From positions 1,721,560 to 1,785,559 of the forward strand of contig ML133389.1 of NCBI GenBank assembly GCA_003864495.1: 64,000 bases of DNA. Direction: 5' to 3'. Below, piece after piece: positions 47,301 through 58,428 of the stretch. The DNA is from Nemopilema nomurai (taxonomy: Eukaryota; Cnidaria; Scyphozoa; Rhizostomeae; Rhizostomatidae). The translations under genes and the position numbers were made by a program. A model generated the notes under the pieces. The model had not been told where the DNA came from, searched no databases, and was given only the letters and a program-made list of their open reading frames with translations. Each line of letters begins with the position of its first letter. Within the stretch, counting starts at the first letter, position 1.

Positions 47301-50300
47301 AATATGACAGAAAGGACTCTAGTCTTTATTTAAATTTTGTATAATACATTATATTTTTATTGGATGCTCTATTTAATATTAGAAGCCTCGCTGGGTCAGT
47401 TTTGCAAAGATGACACAATGTAGTGATGATCCGTTGGTCATCTTTTTGAAGTTCCAAGGTTTGCGGTTTGAAAAAATACTTTCTCAGAATTGTTTAACAA
47501 CAGCTGTATTTTCGTGGTGGTCTTACAAAGCATAAGGGAGAGTGTTTTCAAAATAAATCGTTAACTTAAGCAGTTTCAGTTACCGTTATCAGGGGCTTAT
47601 GGGCGAAGTAGTGAAATTTAAAACTAAGAATTCCAAAAATGTTTATTAGTTTAGCTAAGGCTGAGAAAATACTCCAGAGGACATGGGTTTTAAGCATCGG
47701 AGCAGGTAAGGCCTAATGGTGGTACATTGCATCAAAATGGCGGATCACTAATGGTCGGGGCTGAAGGCTCCGAGTCGCTAGGCCACTTTTAACTTTATCT
47801 TACTGGGAATTTCTAGTGTGTGTTTTACTGTGTCTGACAAAATGTATGGAAAACCAGTGGAAACATTTTACGTGGTCGATCCTGCTACGTCAAAGGGTAG
47901 GGTGGGGTAGCGTATGGAAGGGTAAAAGGGAATGGTTTGATTCTTGGAGTACCAGCAACATTAACAGTACATTTGGAATTGACTGAGGTATATCTTTTGG
48001 CTGGAAAAGAAAACAATCAGGGTTTTCAGATACTGGGGGCAAAAAGGGGGACTCCATGCTCCTATGTATAATATGCCTTCCTTGCACTATATTCAATTAA
48101 CAGTCTTTTCGGAAAAAACTTTTCAATTTGACTCGGATCCTTTGCATTGCGCTTTCACAACTTGAAGGATTTAAATTGGTTTATCAGGAAAATAAAATAG
48201 TGTGAATTGATTCGATAATTGTCTTAAGCAGGTGCTTATTGAAAGCATTCCTAAAATTATACGATGTGCAAAAGACATCATTCCTTGTCATAAAAATCTT
48301 TCGACAAACAACAATACGAGGCACCCAAACCTAGGAAGACTCTTGAGTTGACTAAATCATGTTTAAACTATCAGCTTTTGAAATCATCATTCGATCTCCC
48401 GCTGTGTTTGTAGAAGATGGGCGCGAACTGAATTCGTAACATTACGTCATCAGAGATTTCTAGTGTCTACCGCCAAGACAATAGACAATAGGATGAGCAA
48501 ATCCCAAATCAAAGAATCTTTGCAACAAAATTATGACTCACTGTGTTTTGACCATAGAGGAAGGGTTTAGTGGCTGGTCACAGAACAATGGACAAATTGT
48601 AAACAGGACACAATTGGACACTTTTAGGCAATGGAAAATAAAAAAAAAATATCCAGGACTTGGAAGGTTTCCAAAACATCACGTGAACACCTTTTTCACG
48701 GAGCAAACAAATCAGAAATCGATGACATCAGACAAAATAAATTTTAATTCTACACATGAGGGTACTGGTCTTTTCAAATTTGTTCAAAACAATTTTCATC
48801 TCCAGAGGGGAGATGTTTTTTGACTCATTGGAGATGTGTGGGAAATTGTTGCCAAGTGTTTAGACTTTATTCCTATAATTCCTATTGTCCTTATTGTAAA
48901 CCTGTTGTACTCAGACAATGAGCCTAGGAATAAAGCCTAATTTTGATATCTGAAAGTGCAAGTAATATTACTAGTCTTATACCACTTGAGATGAACCAAA
49001 GCTGGCTTGGTTAGAAAAGGTCTCTGAAAACAGTGGCTCAATGTTTGATTCCTCTTATAACTTACCCTGTTGTTATTAGTCTGATATCACTGCCCATTAG
49101 GAAAAGCTTGGTGCATGAAAAGGTCATTCATTTACCAGAAAACTTAAAAGAGATTGGTAGTTTTATGAAGCTAAGAGTTGTTTGGGAGCATATAGGATGA
49201 ATTACAGTTGCTAGGGGGATGGGCATTGATGCAGTTAACCAAAAATTTAGAAGCCTATCAAATTTTATATATATGAGGCAGGGACTTAAAAATTAGCAAA
49301 AATGAATATCTAAACACATTGAACCTACTGAACCAATTTCATCAGAATTTGAAAACATCAGGTGAAAATTCCCACATGAGTTTGTTGATTTGACATGGAG
49401 TGACTTTTAAGGTGACAAGGCAAAATAACCTGGAAATTTTATGGAAAAAACAGTTGTGTTGTGTGTGCATAGTGTTTTGATACCTTGGGTAACACAAACT
49501 AGCATTTGTATATGTGACCAATAAAATATACGCTGGTAGATAAGTTTTAAAGAAACATTATGATGTCCTTTTCACAAATCCCTGCCCTTCCTCCCAATGT
49601 TTACTGTAAAGATATTCCTGCCAAATGACCTTTCTGGCATTGAAAACTGGGAACAGTTAAAAACAGTGAACTAAGTTTCTAACTTATTCCTTTAAGAGCC
49701 TTAACTTTGAAATAAAAAAGTATTCAACTTTGTCTTAGAGTCACACTTTAAAAGTGCCTCCTTGTTAGTTTCAGAAAAATATTAATGACTGATAACTGAT
49801 AATTTTAAAATTTCAACTAAAAAGTGAGTTCAATTTTGAATGTGTGTTTATGTGCAAAAACAAGGTCACTACAGGTCCTTGAAAGCATCTTAATACAGAA
49901 TAAAACCAAGGCTCACTTTCAAATTCTTTTTCAGAATAAACATAAAGCTGTAGTTTTTTAAGCTTTAAGAACTCTTATCTCTTTAAGGACAGGATAAGAC
50001 CTCCAAATCCATGAGGAAGTCAAACTCAAGACATTTTTACAGCATTTCTTTTGAAGGTGGTTTTACTCAAGACTGGAGTAGAATTTCGCACATCACCAAA
50101 ATAACTAGTAAAATTGCTTCAATTAATTATTTTTATTTTTATATAGTTTATATTTTCTGTTAAGGCAGATTTGGCCAGTATAAAACTTTCAAAATCAGGG
50201 AAGCAACCTTTAAAATTTAAGCTACTGCTCATAAACATAAACCTATGAATGTTTTTTTATTGTTGGCAATCTTTCACGAAAACATTTCTTGCGTCATAAT

Positions 50301-52117
50301 AAGATTAGAAAACAGATTAAAAATTTTGAATGATATTTGGGTTGATTGTAATGAAACTATGAAAGCCATGTTGCCAGAGATTAGAAACAGAGTTGTGTTT
50401 TGAAAGAAATATTGAGGTTAAAAAAAGTTGCTGTGAAAATTGTGCAGAGGACAATGCAATCAGAAGATGCTTAAGACTTATGGAGGATAAAAACCTGAAA
50501 TTTCATCTCATAGTTAAACTTTTTAAATATTCAAAATTGATGTACAAATTAATAATAGGTGTATTTATTCTGGAGTTTTGCAGATACACCGAAAAAGGAT
50601 GTGTGTGATTCTGAGATAAAGTAGTGATCTCTCTTAAGTTCAATCAAAATAAAGATTTAGAGGAAAGCAACAATATATAATTTAAGGGAAGCATGAAAAA
50701 CAATGATGATGTGAATAAAAGTTTTGGAAGAAAACCCATTAGTACAAAAAGTCGTCTTTAGAAACATTGAACCAGAGTGCTAGTGAAGTAATCTGGTATC
50801 AAACACACCAAATTTAGGCAGTTCACAGCCTGGTCACCATAAATCAGCTTTTAGAGAATCATAACTTTGAAATATGAAAAATACAACTAGCTATGAAGAA
50901 ATGAAAGAAAATTACCTCATGAGATCTTGGGAAACACTTGACAAATTCCTCGTCGAATATAGCGATGTTGGATCGCTGCCTTGTCTTGCATGCAGAATCT
51001 CGACTGAATGCTTTTGAACAGCAATAATTCTTTCGCTAACATTGACTTTTCCACCTTCACTTCTTTTAGCGATCGCAGGCTTGTCACCCGAAGAACTAGC
51101 CTCTCTATTCATCATTCTGAAATCTGGACACGATTTATTATCAGTAGAAGATTGCAATTGAACTCTTCTCAAGCTTGTTCTAGCGTACCTGTTGTTAACG
51201 CCAGCCTTCTCTCCTTCAGTATTACTACCCAAATCTAGCTTCGGTACATCAACTTTATCCTGATCTCTGACAATTTGCGACTCATCAAAAGATCGGATCA
51301 CAATTCTGCTTTTTCCTTCGTTGTTCTGCTTCCCTTCCAAGGTCGCATCGTTTTTACCATCATTATAACTCTTCGACTTGATTGTAATATTGGTTGGTTT
51401 AAACTTAGGCCCAGTACGGTCCAGATTTTCGCTCCTAGCAATACACCCTTCCTTTTGTTGATTTCTACTTGAGCAAACTTGATCAGTTTGACTTTTTACA
51501 GCGCCATTAACAGTCACTCGCTGAATGTTGGAATTTCCTTGTGTTTGCTTATCAGTGTTTGAATTTTGACAAACATTTCCACCAAACGAATTAATACCAA
51601 CAGTGCCCTTTCCTTGCAGGCTTCCTTCCTCGCTGTCTTTCCTGAGAACGATATCTCTCCGATTGCGGCCAATCTCAGCACCTTCTAAATTCCTTCCACG
51701 ACCAACAAAAGCTTTTTCTCCATTTCTTTTCTCCCCAGACAAAGGCTTTCCACAAAAATCTTTAACGTCACCAATTATCTCTGAGTTTTTATCAATTGAA
51801 ATTCCTTCGCAGTTATCATAAACAATTTGTTGCCTATGCGATCGTCCACCAGTAACAAAATTTTTCAAATTACCAGCTCGCTGTCTCTGTACGTGTGGCT
51901 CGTTTTGCGTGAAATCAGTCCTCATTGTGAGCAAGCCATTTTTTTTCTTCCCATCGCTGTCTCCATGCGGGATTCCGCTATGCATTTGTCTAGGCCCACT
52001 TGGATACCTCGAGCTTGCAGTCGGAAAAAACTGCCGCGACTTAACTTTCATCAAGTTTGCATGAAAATCTCCACCTTCTATACCAACTCTTGCCCCAGGA
52101 TCAATTGGCCGCGCCAT
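41013..52117 (-). CDS. Large disordered protein, 1506 aa, LURAP1/FAM89-like C-terminus (three exons)
   Basis: Exons 50916-52117, 41835-44782 and 41013-41383 join with matching phases (2 and 1) to 1506 residues, one continuous frame. An in-frame TAA lies upstream of the ATG at 52117, which is the first Met. Residues 1-400 are Arg/Ser/Gly/Asn-rich; 402-436 form a charged helix (SKEELINRSRECGRMLEQYK..); the next 900 residues are low-complexity with many SPR, SLPR and RSxS motifs, a GHSA repeat and a lysine-rich block (FIKSKKKASDGKDEKGDGK). Residues about 1424-1463 resemble the leucine-rich helix of LURAP1 and FAM89A/B (there, L..LR.LD..LL.QL..L...I..), followed by an acidic tail and C-terminus MTTDF. 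LURAP1 is an MRCK/MYO18A adaptor; whether this protein has such a role is inference. No full-length relative recognised. Confidence 0.85.
41558..41731 (+). repeat. Perfect 87 bp tandem duplication (two copies)
   Basis: aagatttatattcttagcaa to cacctcgtcaac is repeated exactly with period 87 (41558-41644 and 41645-41731), in the intron between exons 2 and 3. I see no mismatch between the copies, so the duplication is recent or an assembly artefact. Confidence 0.95.
41835..44782 (-). CDS. Exon 2 of the 1506-residue protein
   Basis: Acceptor tgtttacag before 44782; the split Arg codon is completed to SKEELINRSRECGRML. About 983 codons, donor GTATGT after AAAAGAG. The open frame extends past the acceptor to a Met at 44850, but that part (MPSDYYIIPKNGPNYH..) is intronic in this model. 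Contains repeated proline-directed phosphosite-like motifs (SPR, SLPR) and the GHSA array. Confidence 0.88.
43964..44014 (-). repeat. 12 bp coding minisatellite (GHSA x 4)
   Basis: The unit ccgcgctatgtc repeats in tandem about four times and encodes (G-H-S-A)n, read as IAGHSAGHSAGHSAGN. The last copy has a one-base change, giving Ile for Ser on the coding strand. Confidence 0.9.
44847..45160 (+). repeat. Imperfect direct duplication with about 200 bp offset
   Basis: Two blocks share actgcaaggagcgtt / acttgcaagaagcgtt, agacaagt, gaagt.(g/a)tctcagaagca and atgtttaatcgtcacaaaag followed by atcaaaa. Confidence 0.85.
46320..46367. repeat. Foldback, 12 bp arms
   Basis: ttgttgggtttg at 46320-46331 is inverted as caaacccaacaa at 46356-46367 with a 24 nt spacer. 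Intronic. Confidence 0.8.
50916..52117 (-). CDS. Exon 1 of the 1506-residue protein
   Basis: Starts MARPIDPGARVGIEGGDFHA at 52117; 400 codons plus AG, then donor GTAATT. The raw frame would stop two codons after the border (TAA), so the splice is needed. Composition is polar with many KS, RS and N residues and no recognised domain. The ATG is preceded by an in-frame TAA 17 codons upstream. Confidence 0.88.
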
Positions 52118-52683
52118 GTCTGCTAATTTAACGAACTGAAAGACTCCGCGAAAATCCCTTCCCCCTTAGCTTCCCATGTTTGCCAAACTTAAAAGGCTTG
52201 ACATATTTTGCTAAGGTGGCGCAGCTTAAGTACAATACCCCAGACCGACTGTCCCTGTTTCACAAGAGACAAAGAGGGACTGTCCCTTTATGCAACTCTC
52301 TGGTCAATGCAAATTCCACGGAAATGAATAATTCTTCTGCAAGATATAATTTACATCTTCCAAATATTAAGAGACACAAGGCCCCGTGCCGCATTTTATT
52401 GTTGTCTGGTCGATACGCATTCCAAAACACGTTAATTCACTTCGGCTCAAATGGGCATTAAAAATGTCTCAATAAATTGCGGGCATTCTAAACCCAGAGC
52501 TCATAACAGCAATTAAATAACCCACGAGGACTCTCTAAACGAGTTATATTGGATGCCATCGACAAGGTGATTTGCATTGGCGTAAAATGTGGTCGCTGTT
52601 TTGACACGGGACACGGGGCCTGAATTTGGGTGTTTTTTGGGGGGTAGGGTTTGAATAGAGAGGAGACGAATAGAAGGGGTGGA

Positions 52684-52687
<4 letters not shown>

Positions 52688-52717
<30 letters not shown>
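52688..52717 (+). repeat. (AG)15 microsatellite
   Basis: An uninterrupted AG dinucleotide run of 30 bp, about 570 bp upstream of the start codon at 52117. Confidence 0.95.
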
Positions 52718-52719
<2 letters not shown>

Positions 52720-53005
52720 GGTTAAAAGGGAAGGTAATAAGAGAAGGAGCTGAATGTAGTGGGGGTGAATGGGGTGGTAGCTATACAACAAGGGGTTCGC
52801 AAACTGACAAAAATTGCCAGATATTTTTTATGTCAGGGGTGGATGTTGTTTAGGCATTGTGGTATAACTATACAAAATTTGGCGGGTACACGTTGCTACT
52901 CCAAGTACGCACAATACGATTTAGACAACTATTTTCTTTGAAATGTGCCAAAAATGGTCAAAACAGAGCTGTTTTTGTCTCTATTTACTTGTTCGCAGAC
53001 GGCTA

Positions 53006-53062
53006 AGCCTGTGTTTCAGACCCCTAACTTGAAAGTAGAGTTAGGGGTCTGAAACACAGGCT
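53006..53062. mobile_element. Perfect foldback hairpin, 24 bp arms
   Basis: Arm 53006-53029 (agcctgtgtttcagacccct then aact) is perfectly inverted at 53039-53062 with a 9 nt loop. The element from CCTGTG to CACAGG is flanked on both sides by CTAAG, which could be a 5 bp target duplication. It resembles a minimal foldback/MITE. Confidence 0.75.
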
Positions 53063-55043
53063 AAGACGCCTTTGGATAGCCATACACCTTTGCTGCCACC
53101 TCTAAAACGAGGATAAGAAATTGTCAGGGGAATGGTTAGGAATGAGTCATGCATCTCTGACCAAAGAAAGAGCTCTATTGCGGCATTTACCCTCATTTTG
53201 CCCCACAAAAGGAGCGCCCTCTCGTGAGGGCGTGTAGCATTAGCTGGATATTCAAACGGCTACTCTTTACTAATCAGGATACAATACCCAATTGGCTGAA
53301 GTATTTTTTACAACGACACCGCTTCGGAGATTGTTAAGATTCTTTCTTAGAACCCGGTATGTGCAAAGTGATGCCAAATCGTGCCAATCGCGTAATTATA
53401 GAGCAGTACAGGCAACTTAATGAGGTTAAAAACTTTCCATTGCATTAACAATTTCTACATGTTCTTTTATCCTGTCTATGCTTTTACAAAAAGTGATGTG
53501 CTAAAGAGGTTATTGGAAATGCTTCCACACATAAAAGTATTGTCCTTGTGTGACCTACAATTCGTGAGGCACTAGAACTATAAACAGTTTGCTTTATGTT
53601 TAAACCCTAAAAGAGTAATTCTCTATTCTGGACAAAGCCCCAGTTGACAGATTAAATGTGCAATTCTTTATAGATAAGTGCGCCATGTTAAAACCACAGT
53701 TTAATGAATAATTAAAACGATAAAATTACGAAACAAAGGAACAGAATGAATGCATGTTGATGGTGTGACCCAACAATTGTTAAAGAAAAAACCACTTGCG
53801 ATTTGATATAATTTCTAGCGAGTCAGTTCAGGAACAATAACGTGAATTAATATTAATGAAAGTTGTGTTCACATTGGTTTAGTGAATCGACCACTGTCTA
53901 AGTCGGCAAATTCATCACCGGTGCTTCCTCTGAACTTGCTCATTAGGCCGAATATTTTACGGCAAAAGGAAAATACTTCGCGTCACAGCAAAAGTTGAAA
54001 TACGGCTTCAAAATTGCATGGAACAGAGGAACCGCTATTTCACATACTAAAAGCACATCTTCTAACAATCCTCTCTTTGCTCTCTGACCCTCTATTTGAA
54101 AAAACCCAAAGGGCGTTACGCATGGATAATCTAGAAGAGACTTTCTCTTAACGACCCTAACGCATGAATTTGTAACGAAGAGAATTTAATATATTTGTTT
54201 GTTAAATTGTATTAGTAAATTTTTAGTCTTTTTATGTTTCCTTTCAAATTGCGTTAAATTCATCAAAATTATTTATTATTCATTATTCAGAGTATAGTTT
54301 CTTCATAATTTTAAAACAGCACGCTTGAAATGGCATTTGTAATCTGTCAAAACTATGGTTTCGATGTTCCGTGAAACATTTTCTTTCTATTATTGATATC
54401 TACAATGGTGGAGAAATTATATGAAGTAAATATGAAAAGTAAGCAGGGCCCCGACGAAGCCGCCATGCCCGCACTTTTTTGTATAAAAATAGAGCTTTTC
54501 TAAATATCTTTTTTATGATTGTTAAAATCTTCCTGGCCCTCCACTTTCCAACCTGCGTCGGAGCTCTCGTTAAGAGGGACCGATACTTCTTCGGGATTTG
54601 GTCTTTCTGTTGGATGTTCTTTCGCCACTCATAGTCAAAATACTTTCGGCGATTCAGTTGACATTTGTGAAAGTTTGATGATCAAATTACAGCGTGTTCA
54701 AGGGGATGTTATCTAGCGTTGAGGAAGAATCGGAGGTAGTTGCAAGGAAATGGGTGTGGAATTACGAGATGATCTTGGAAAGAGGATTGAATTCTAGAAC
54801 GCCATGGAATAGAAAGTTATCGACTTTCACCTAATTTGTAAGAAGATCTATGTCGTGACATGATAGTTATAAACGGCAAGTCCACGTGACGTAGAAGAAA
54901 TCAAATTGGTGATCAATTCGGGAAGTAAATTGACAGATATGATAATAATCGAAAATATTAATTACCCGAAGAAAATTTAGCAATTATTGAAAAGAAGTTG
55001 GTCATAAAGACGCTTCAATTACGATGCCGCATACTAGCAAGCT

Positions 55044-55249
55044 CCTAATAATAGGGGGGGGGGTTTAATAGGAAAGGAGGTTGGAACTTTTCAAAGAAGC
55101 CCAATATGGGGGCCATAATAGATTGAAATGCTTAAATTTTCAGAAATTTGTAATTAAAATATTGGGTGATGTCTTTGGGTACGCAGGTGGAAATGGGTAC
55201 GCAAAATTTCTGAAAAATGAAGCTTACCTCAGCCCCGCTACAACTAGGA
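55044..55249. mobile_element. Poly-G/poly-C terminal element, copy 2
   Basis: Left end cctaataatagggggggg; reverse-complemented right end cctagttgtagcgggg. The interior shares gaaatttgtaat and aaatttctgaaaaatga with the element at 37821-38032. Confidence 0.6.
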
Positions 55250-56309
55250 ACGCGAGAGTATGATTTTTTTGATGACATTGATTGATAGTGATTGCTGTAG
55301 CGATTGATGATGACGATTGTTGATTTTATGGCGTGACATTGCGTGAATTAACCAAATCACACGTTTCTGATTGTTATGAGCCTTATGAAGTTTATTACAG
55401 CGATTATGGTGATTACGATCAGAGATGCAAAAAACACCGCACACCTACAAACCTAGAAGTTTCCTTGACAGAAATCTAATTTTATTTTTTTGGTATCGTT
55501 TATAAGCGTGGATAATGGTCTAAAGAAAATTTTATGCTTTTTGCTAAATTTTATACTCAAGCAACACACTTTACATATCATGAAAATGATAATGATAAGT
55601 TATTATGTGTTAGAACCTTCTAATTTTTGTTTTATAAATATAAATTGATTTACTGTTAACGGACGAGCATTCTCAAACAAACAAACAAACAAACATAAAG
55701 TGGTGGTTCAACTGGCACACCACATCAGCTTTTTACATTTGTAATTAAATGGCATCGTGGAAGTTACTGCAAAGACCTCAATGACAGTGAGGATAAAATT
55801 TTTTAGAAATTTACTGGGTATCAGCTTTTTTGCATCAGAGTGAACAGTTGACATTAAGGAATTCCTCTTAAAATTCATGCTTAAAAATAAGACCAAGCAT
55901 GAAATTGAACACGTGAATTTGGTTTTCTTTAGCTTCCAGGGTGGCGAATTGGTTGTAAAAATGCAGTACTGAAAAATTTCAATGTAACTGCTCTTAGAGA
56001 ATACTTTAGCTTAATGAGTATTTCTTAGAATGAGGTTTTCGATGCATCTTAGAATGAGACTCTCATTCAATAAAGAGAGCAAGTAGCTTACCATCATTTT
56101 ATATATTTGAATTGTTGAAAAAAGAGATAAAACGAGCTTTTGGATAATGTGATCGAACTTTGGCGATTTTGCAAACACCCAATTTCAGATGTTCTCACTT
56201 TGAACCCCTTTTCCCCCCTTTTCTGCCCCATTGCCATTCAAATCATTAACCCCTACCATAAGACTGTATCTCTTGTATTTACAGTGTTATGGTAATTGGT
56301 GATTGTTAC

Positions 56310-56381
56310 CCTGGGTACCAGACTCACTTTGTGTAAAATAATTTTATATACATATTCGATTTCTTTAGTCTGGTACCCAGG
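56310..56381. repeat. Inverted repeat with CCTGGGTACCAGACT arms
   Basis: cctgggtaccagact (56310-56324) is inverted as agtctggtacccagg (56367-56381) with a 42 nt AT-rich spacer. The same arm sequence recurs at 57019-57051. Confidence 0.85.
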
Positions 56382-56486
56382 CTAAGAGTTTTTTTTAGAT
56401 TTGTCAATAATATTAGGCGGGGCTGTATATTTAGAACTTAGGCAGGCTCTTATCTCGACCATGCCTTAAATCCACACCCTATTGTC

Positions 56487-56657
56487 CAGGCACCGCGGAG
56501 CGTTGAGAAAAGTAGGGGGTCTAGAAAAAAGTGGGGGAGCTAAAACAATTGAAAAAGAGGCTTTATTGGTGGTTTATAACTTAATATTTGGCATTTTTTG
56601 CAAAAAGTTGGGGGGGGGGCTAAAGCCCCCTGAGCCCCCCCTGCTCTACGGTGCCTG
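56487..56657 (+). mobile_element. 171 bp MITE with 5 bp target duplication TTGTC
   Basis: Termini caggcaccgcggagc and reverse-complemented caggcaccgtagagc are near-perfect inverted repeats. TTGTC flanks both sides (56482-56486 and 56658-56662). The interior has a G/C-rich half and an AT-rich centre. A second copy lies inverted at 57742-57907. Confidence 0.88.
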
Positions 56658-57018
56658 TTGTCAACAAATCTCAACTTTGTAGCCCCTCAAAAATTGTTTA
56701 TAAGTCCGCCACTGGCCTTCAATCGGTTCTCAAACATCATGGAGATAAAAAAAAACGATATCTGTGAAGATGCATGAAGCGGCATGTTGTATAAGAAGCC
56801 CAGGATACCATGAATCAAGTGAAAGCCATTAAGAGTGGGACAGTGACAAGAAATTAGAGGGCACTTGGACACGAACATAAGTATGCGTGGGTCGAAGATG
56901 AAGGGCATAGGCGGCACGTTTGAAGTCAATCCACAAGGGCCAAAAAAGCAAAAAGCATTGAATTTTTAGAAAACCTTCAAGACGGGTCAAGTGTTAAATT
57001 TTATTAGCATGAGTCACC

Positions 57019-57051
57019 CTACCCTGGGTACCAGACCCATACCCAGGGTAG
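57019..57051. repeat. Small foldback flanked by GAGTCACCC direct repeats
   Basis: ctaccctgggt and acccagggtag are inverted around a short loop. The 9-mer gagtcaccc lies at 57011-57019 and 57051-57059 and may be a 9 bp target duplication. Confidence 0.65.
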
Positions 57052-57741
57052 AGTCACCCAAAACTCTTACAAGGGTTGGGGATCGTGGTTCTAGCTTGTT
57101 AAGTTTTGTTTTGAGGCTTTAAAGTCTTATTTTTCATGTTTCTGTTTCATCAACGCAAAGTGCTATTTTTTACAAAAATTCTATGATAAAACGCTTCTCT
57201 GGTTTCTGGTTTTTCGACAAGATTGTGAGTTGGCCAGAATCTGAGTGTTATTTGTAAGTCGCTACTTTGAGTTTCAAGACATTTCTAAGAATACCAGAGC
57301 TGCGCATGGCTCTCTCAGTCTCTCTGAATGGAATCGAGCAGCTAATGGGGCAAGTGGAACCCTTGTTAGTCATCAAATTCTGAGGCTCTATATCTTTAAT
57401 TGCGTCACTTCTATAAACTGATTCCGAATCCAGAAAGACTCTCAATTTGAACCAACTTTCTAAGAAGCAAATGGAATAAGAAATAAGCAAGGGAAATCAA
57501 GCTTTAAGTTTTGTTTACTACCAAACCGACTCTTGAAATTGGGATTTGCTGACTGTAGGCGTTTTAGTAGATGTTTAATTGTCAACACCTTTCAAGGCTG
57601 CAAACTTTGAAGATTTCTTTCCTTGTATCTAATGATTTATTTCGTCGAAAGTCAAGGATTTTTATCAGTAAGATTGGTGGTGTATTCGTAACGATAATGA
57701 GGCGCCCTTTCATATTTATTTGCCTCTGTTGCATGCTAGGC

Positions 57742-57907
57742 CAGGTACCACGGAGCAGGGGTGGCTGAGGGGGGTTTAGTTCCCCCAGTTTTTGCAAAAT
57801 ATGCCAAATAATAAGTAATGAACTACCAATAAAGCCTCTTTTTAAATGGTTTGTAGCCCCCCCTCTTTTTTAGACCCCCCACTTTTCTCAACGCTCCGCG
57901 GTGCCTG
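57742..57907 (-). mobile_element. 166 bp MITE copy with 5 bp target duplication TAGGC
   Basis: Same family as 56487-56657 in reverse orientation: ends caggtaccacggagc and (reverse complement) caggcaccgcggagc. TAGGC flanks both sides (57737-57741 and 57908-57912). The different target sites show two separate insertions. Confidence 0.88.
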
Positions 57908-58229
57908 TAGGCTTGCACTAAATAAGTGAGTCATCCACTGAATGCATTCTTTCACGCCTACCTTCAACTGTCCTGGAGAATATCTATACTGAATATCTTT
58001 GAAAATGTCTTTAAGACACGCAATGTTTTTGCAATCCATCAAGACTGAAGTAACAGTTTTTGAAAACACAATCAACAGGCCGAAACTTAAATTCTCTGCT
58101 CTTGCGTACAATCAAGGGTGTGAAGCTTAGAAAGAACAGGGGGTCTGCTTGAACTTATGCCCCCTTTAAATTTTTTTCTGCTGTTTTTGGTTTTTCAACA
58201 AAATGAGTCACTCATCTGCAGCATACTTA

Positions 58230-58240
58230 TGTGACGTCAC
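58230..58240. promoter_or_regulatory. CRE-like palindrome upstream of the plus-strand gene
   Basis: A single gtgacgtcac palindrome containing TGACGTCA lies about 150 bp upstream of the ATG at 58386, a typical promoter-proximal position for a CREB/ATF site. Confidence 0.4.
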
Positions 58241-58385
58241 AGCCTCTTTTGCCTGCAGCCTCGGTCATGCATGAAGTCTTCCCCCTGTCGCCATCATCGC
58301 CCGACTTCGAGAAGGCCTCGCCTAGAAATTTTCAAGCAAAGTGATTAAGTTGAGAATTAGCTGCTTGGCTAGTGATTGAGCCTGA

Positions 58386-58428
58386 ATGGCAGAAAAGCCA
58401 GCAGAAATATCTGATCTGTCCATCAACG
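58386..58428 (+). CDS. First coding exon (variant 1)
   Basis: ATG GCA GAA AAG opens MAEKPAEISDLSIN plus one base, then donor GTGAGT. The 5' context aatgATGg-like sequence is moderate. The upstream 200 bp is comparatively GC-rich with a CRE-like site. Confidence 0.65.

Larger units (their letters stand above)
44783..50915. other. Intron 1 of the 1506-residue protein gene
   Basis: A 6.1 kb intron. It contains an imperfect direct duplication of about 105 bp (44847-44952 and 45050-45160), a 12 bp-arm foldback (46320-46367), and ordinary AT-rich sequence. No convincing internal exon or nested gene was found on either strand. Confidence 0.7.
52118..58385. other. 6.3 kb intergenic region between divergent genes
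   Basis: This spacer separates the minus-strand 1506-residue protein gene from the plus-strand gene starting at 58386, so it should contain both promoters. It holds a GA microsatellite, foldback elements (53006-53062, 56310-56381, 57019-57051), a poly-G element (55044-55249) and two MITEs with 5 bp target duplications. No other gene is supported. Confidence 0.7.
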
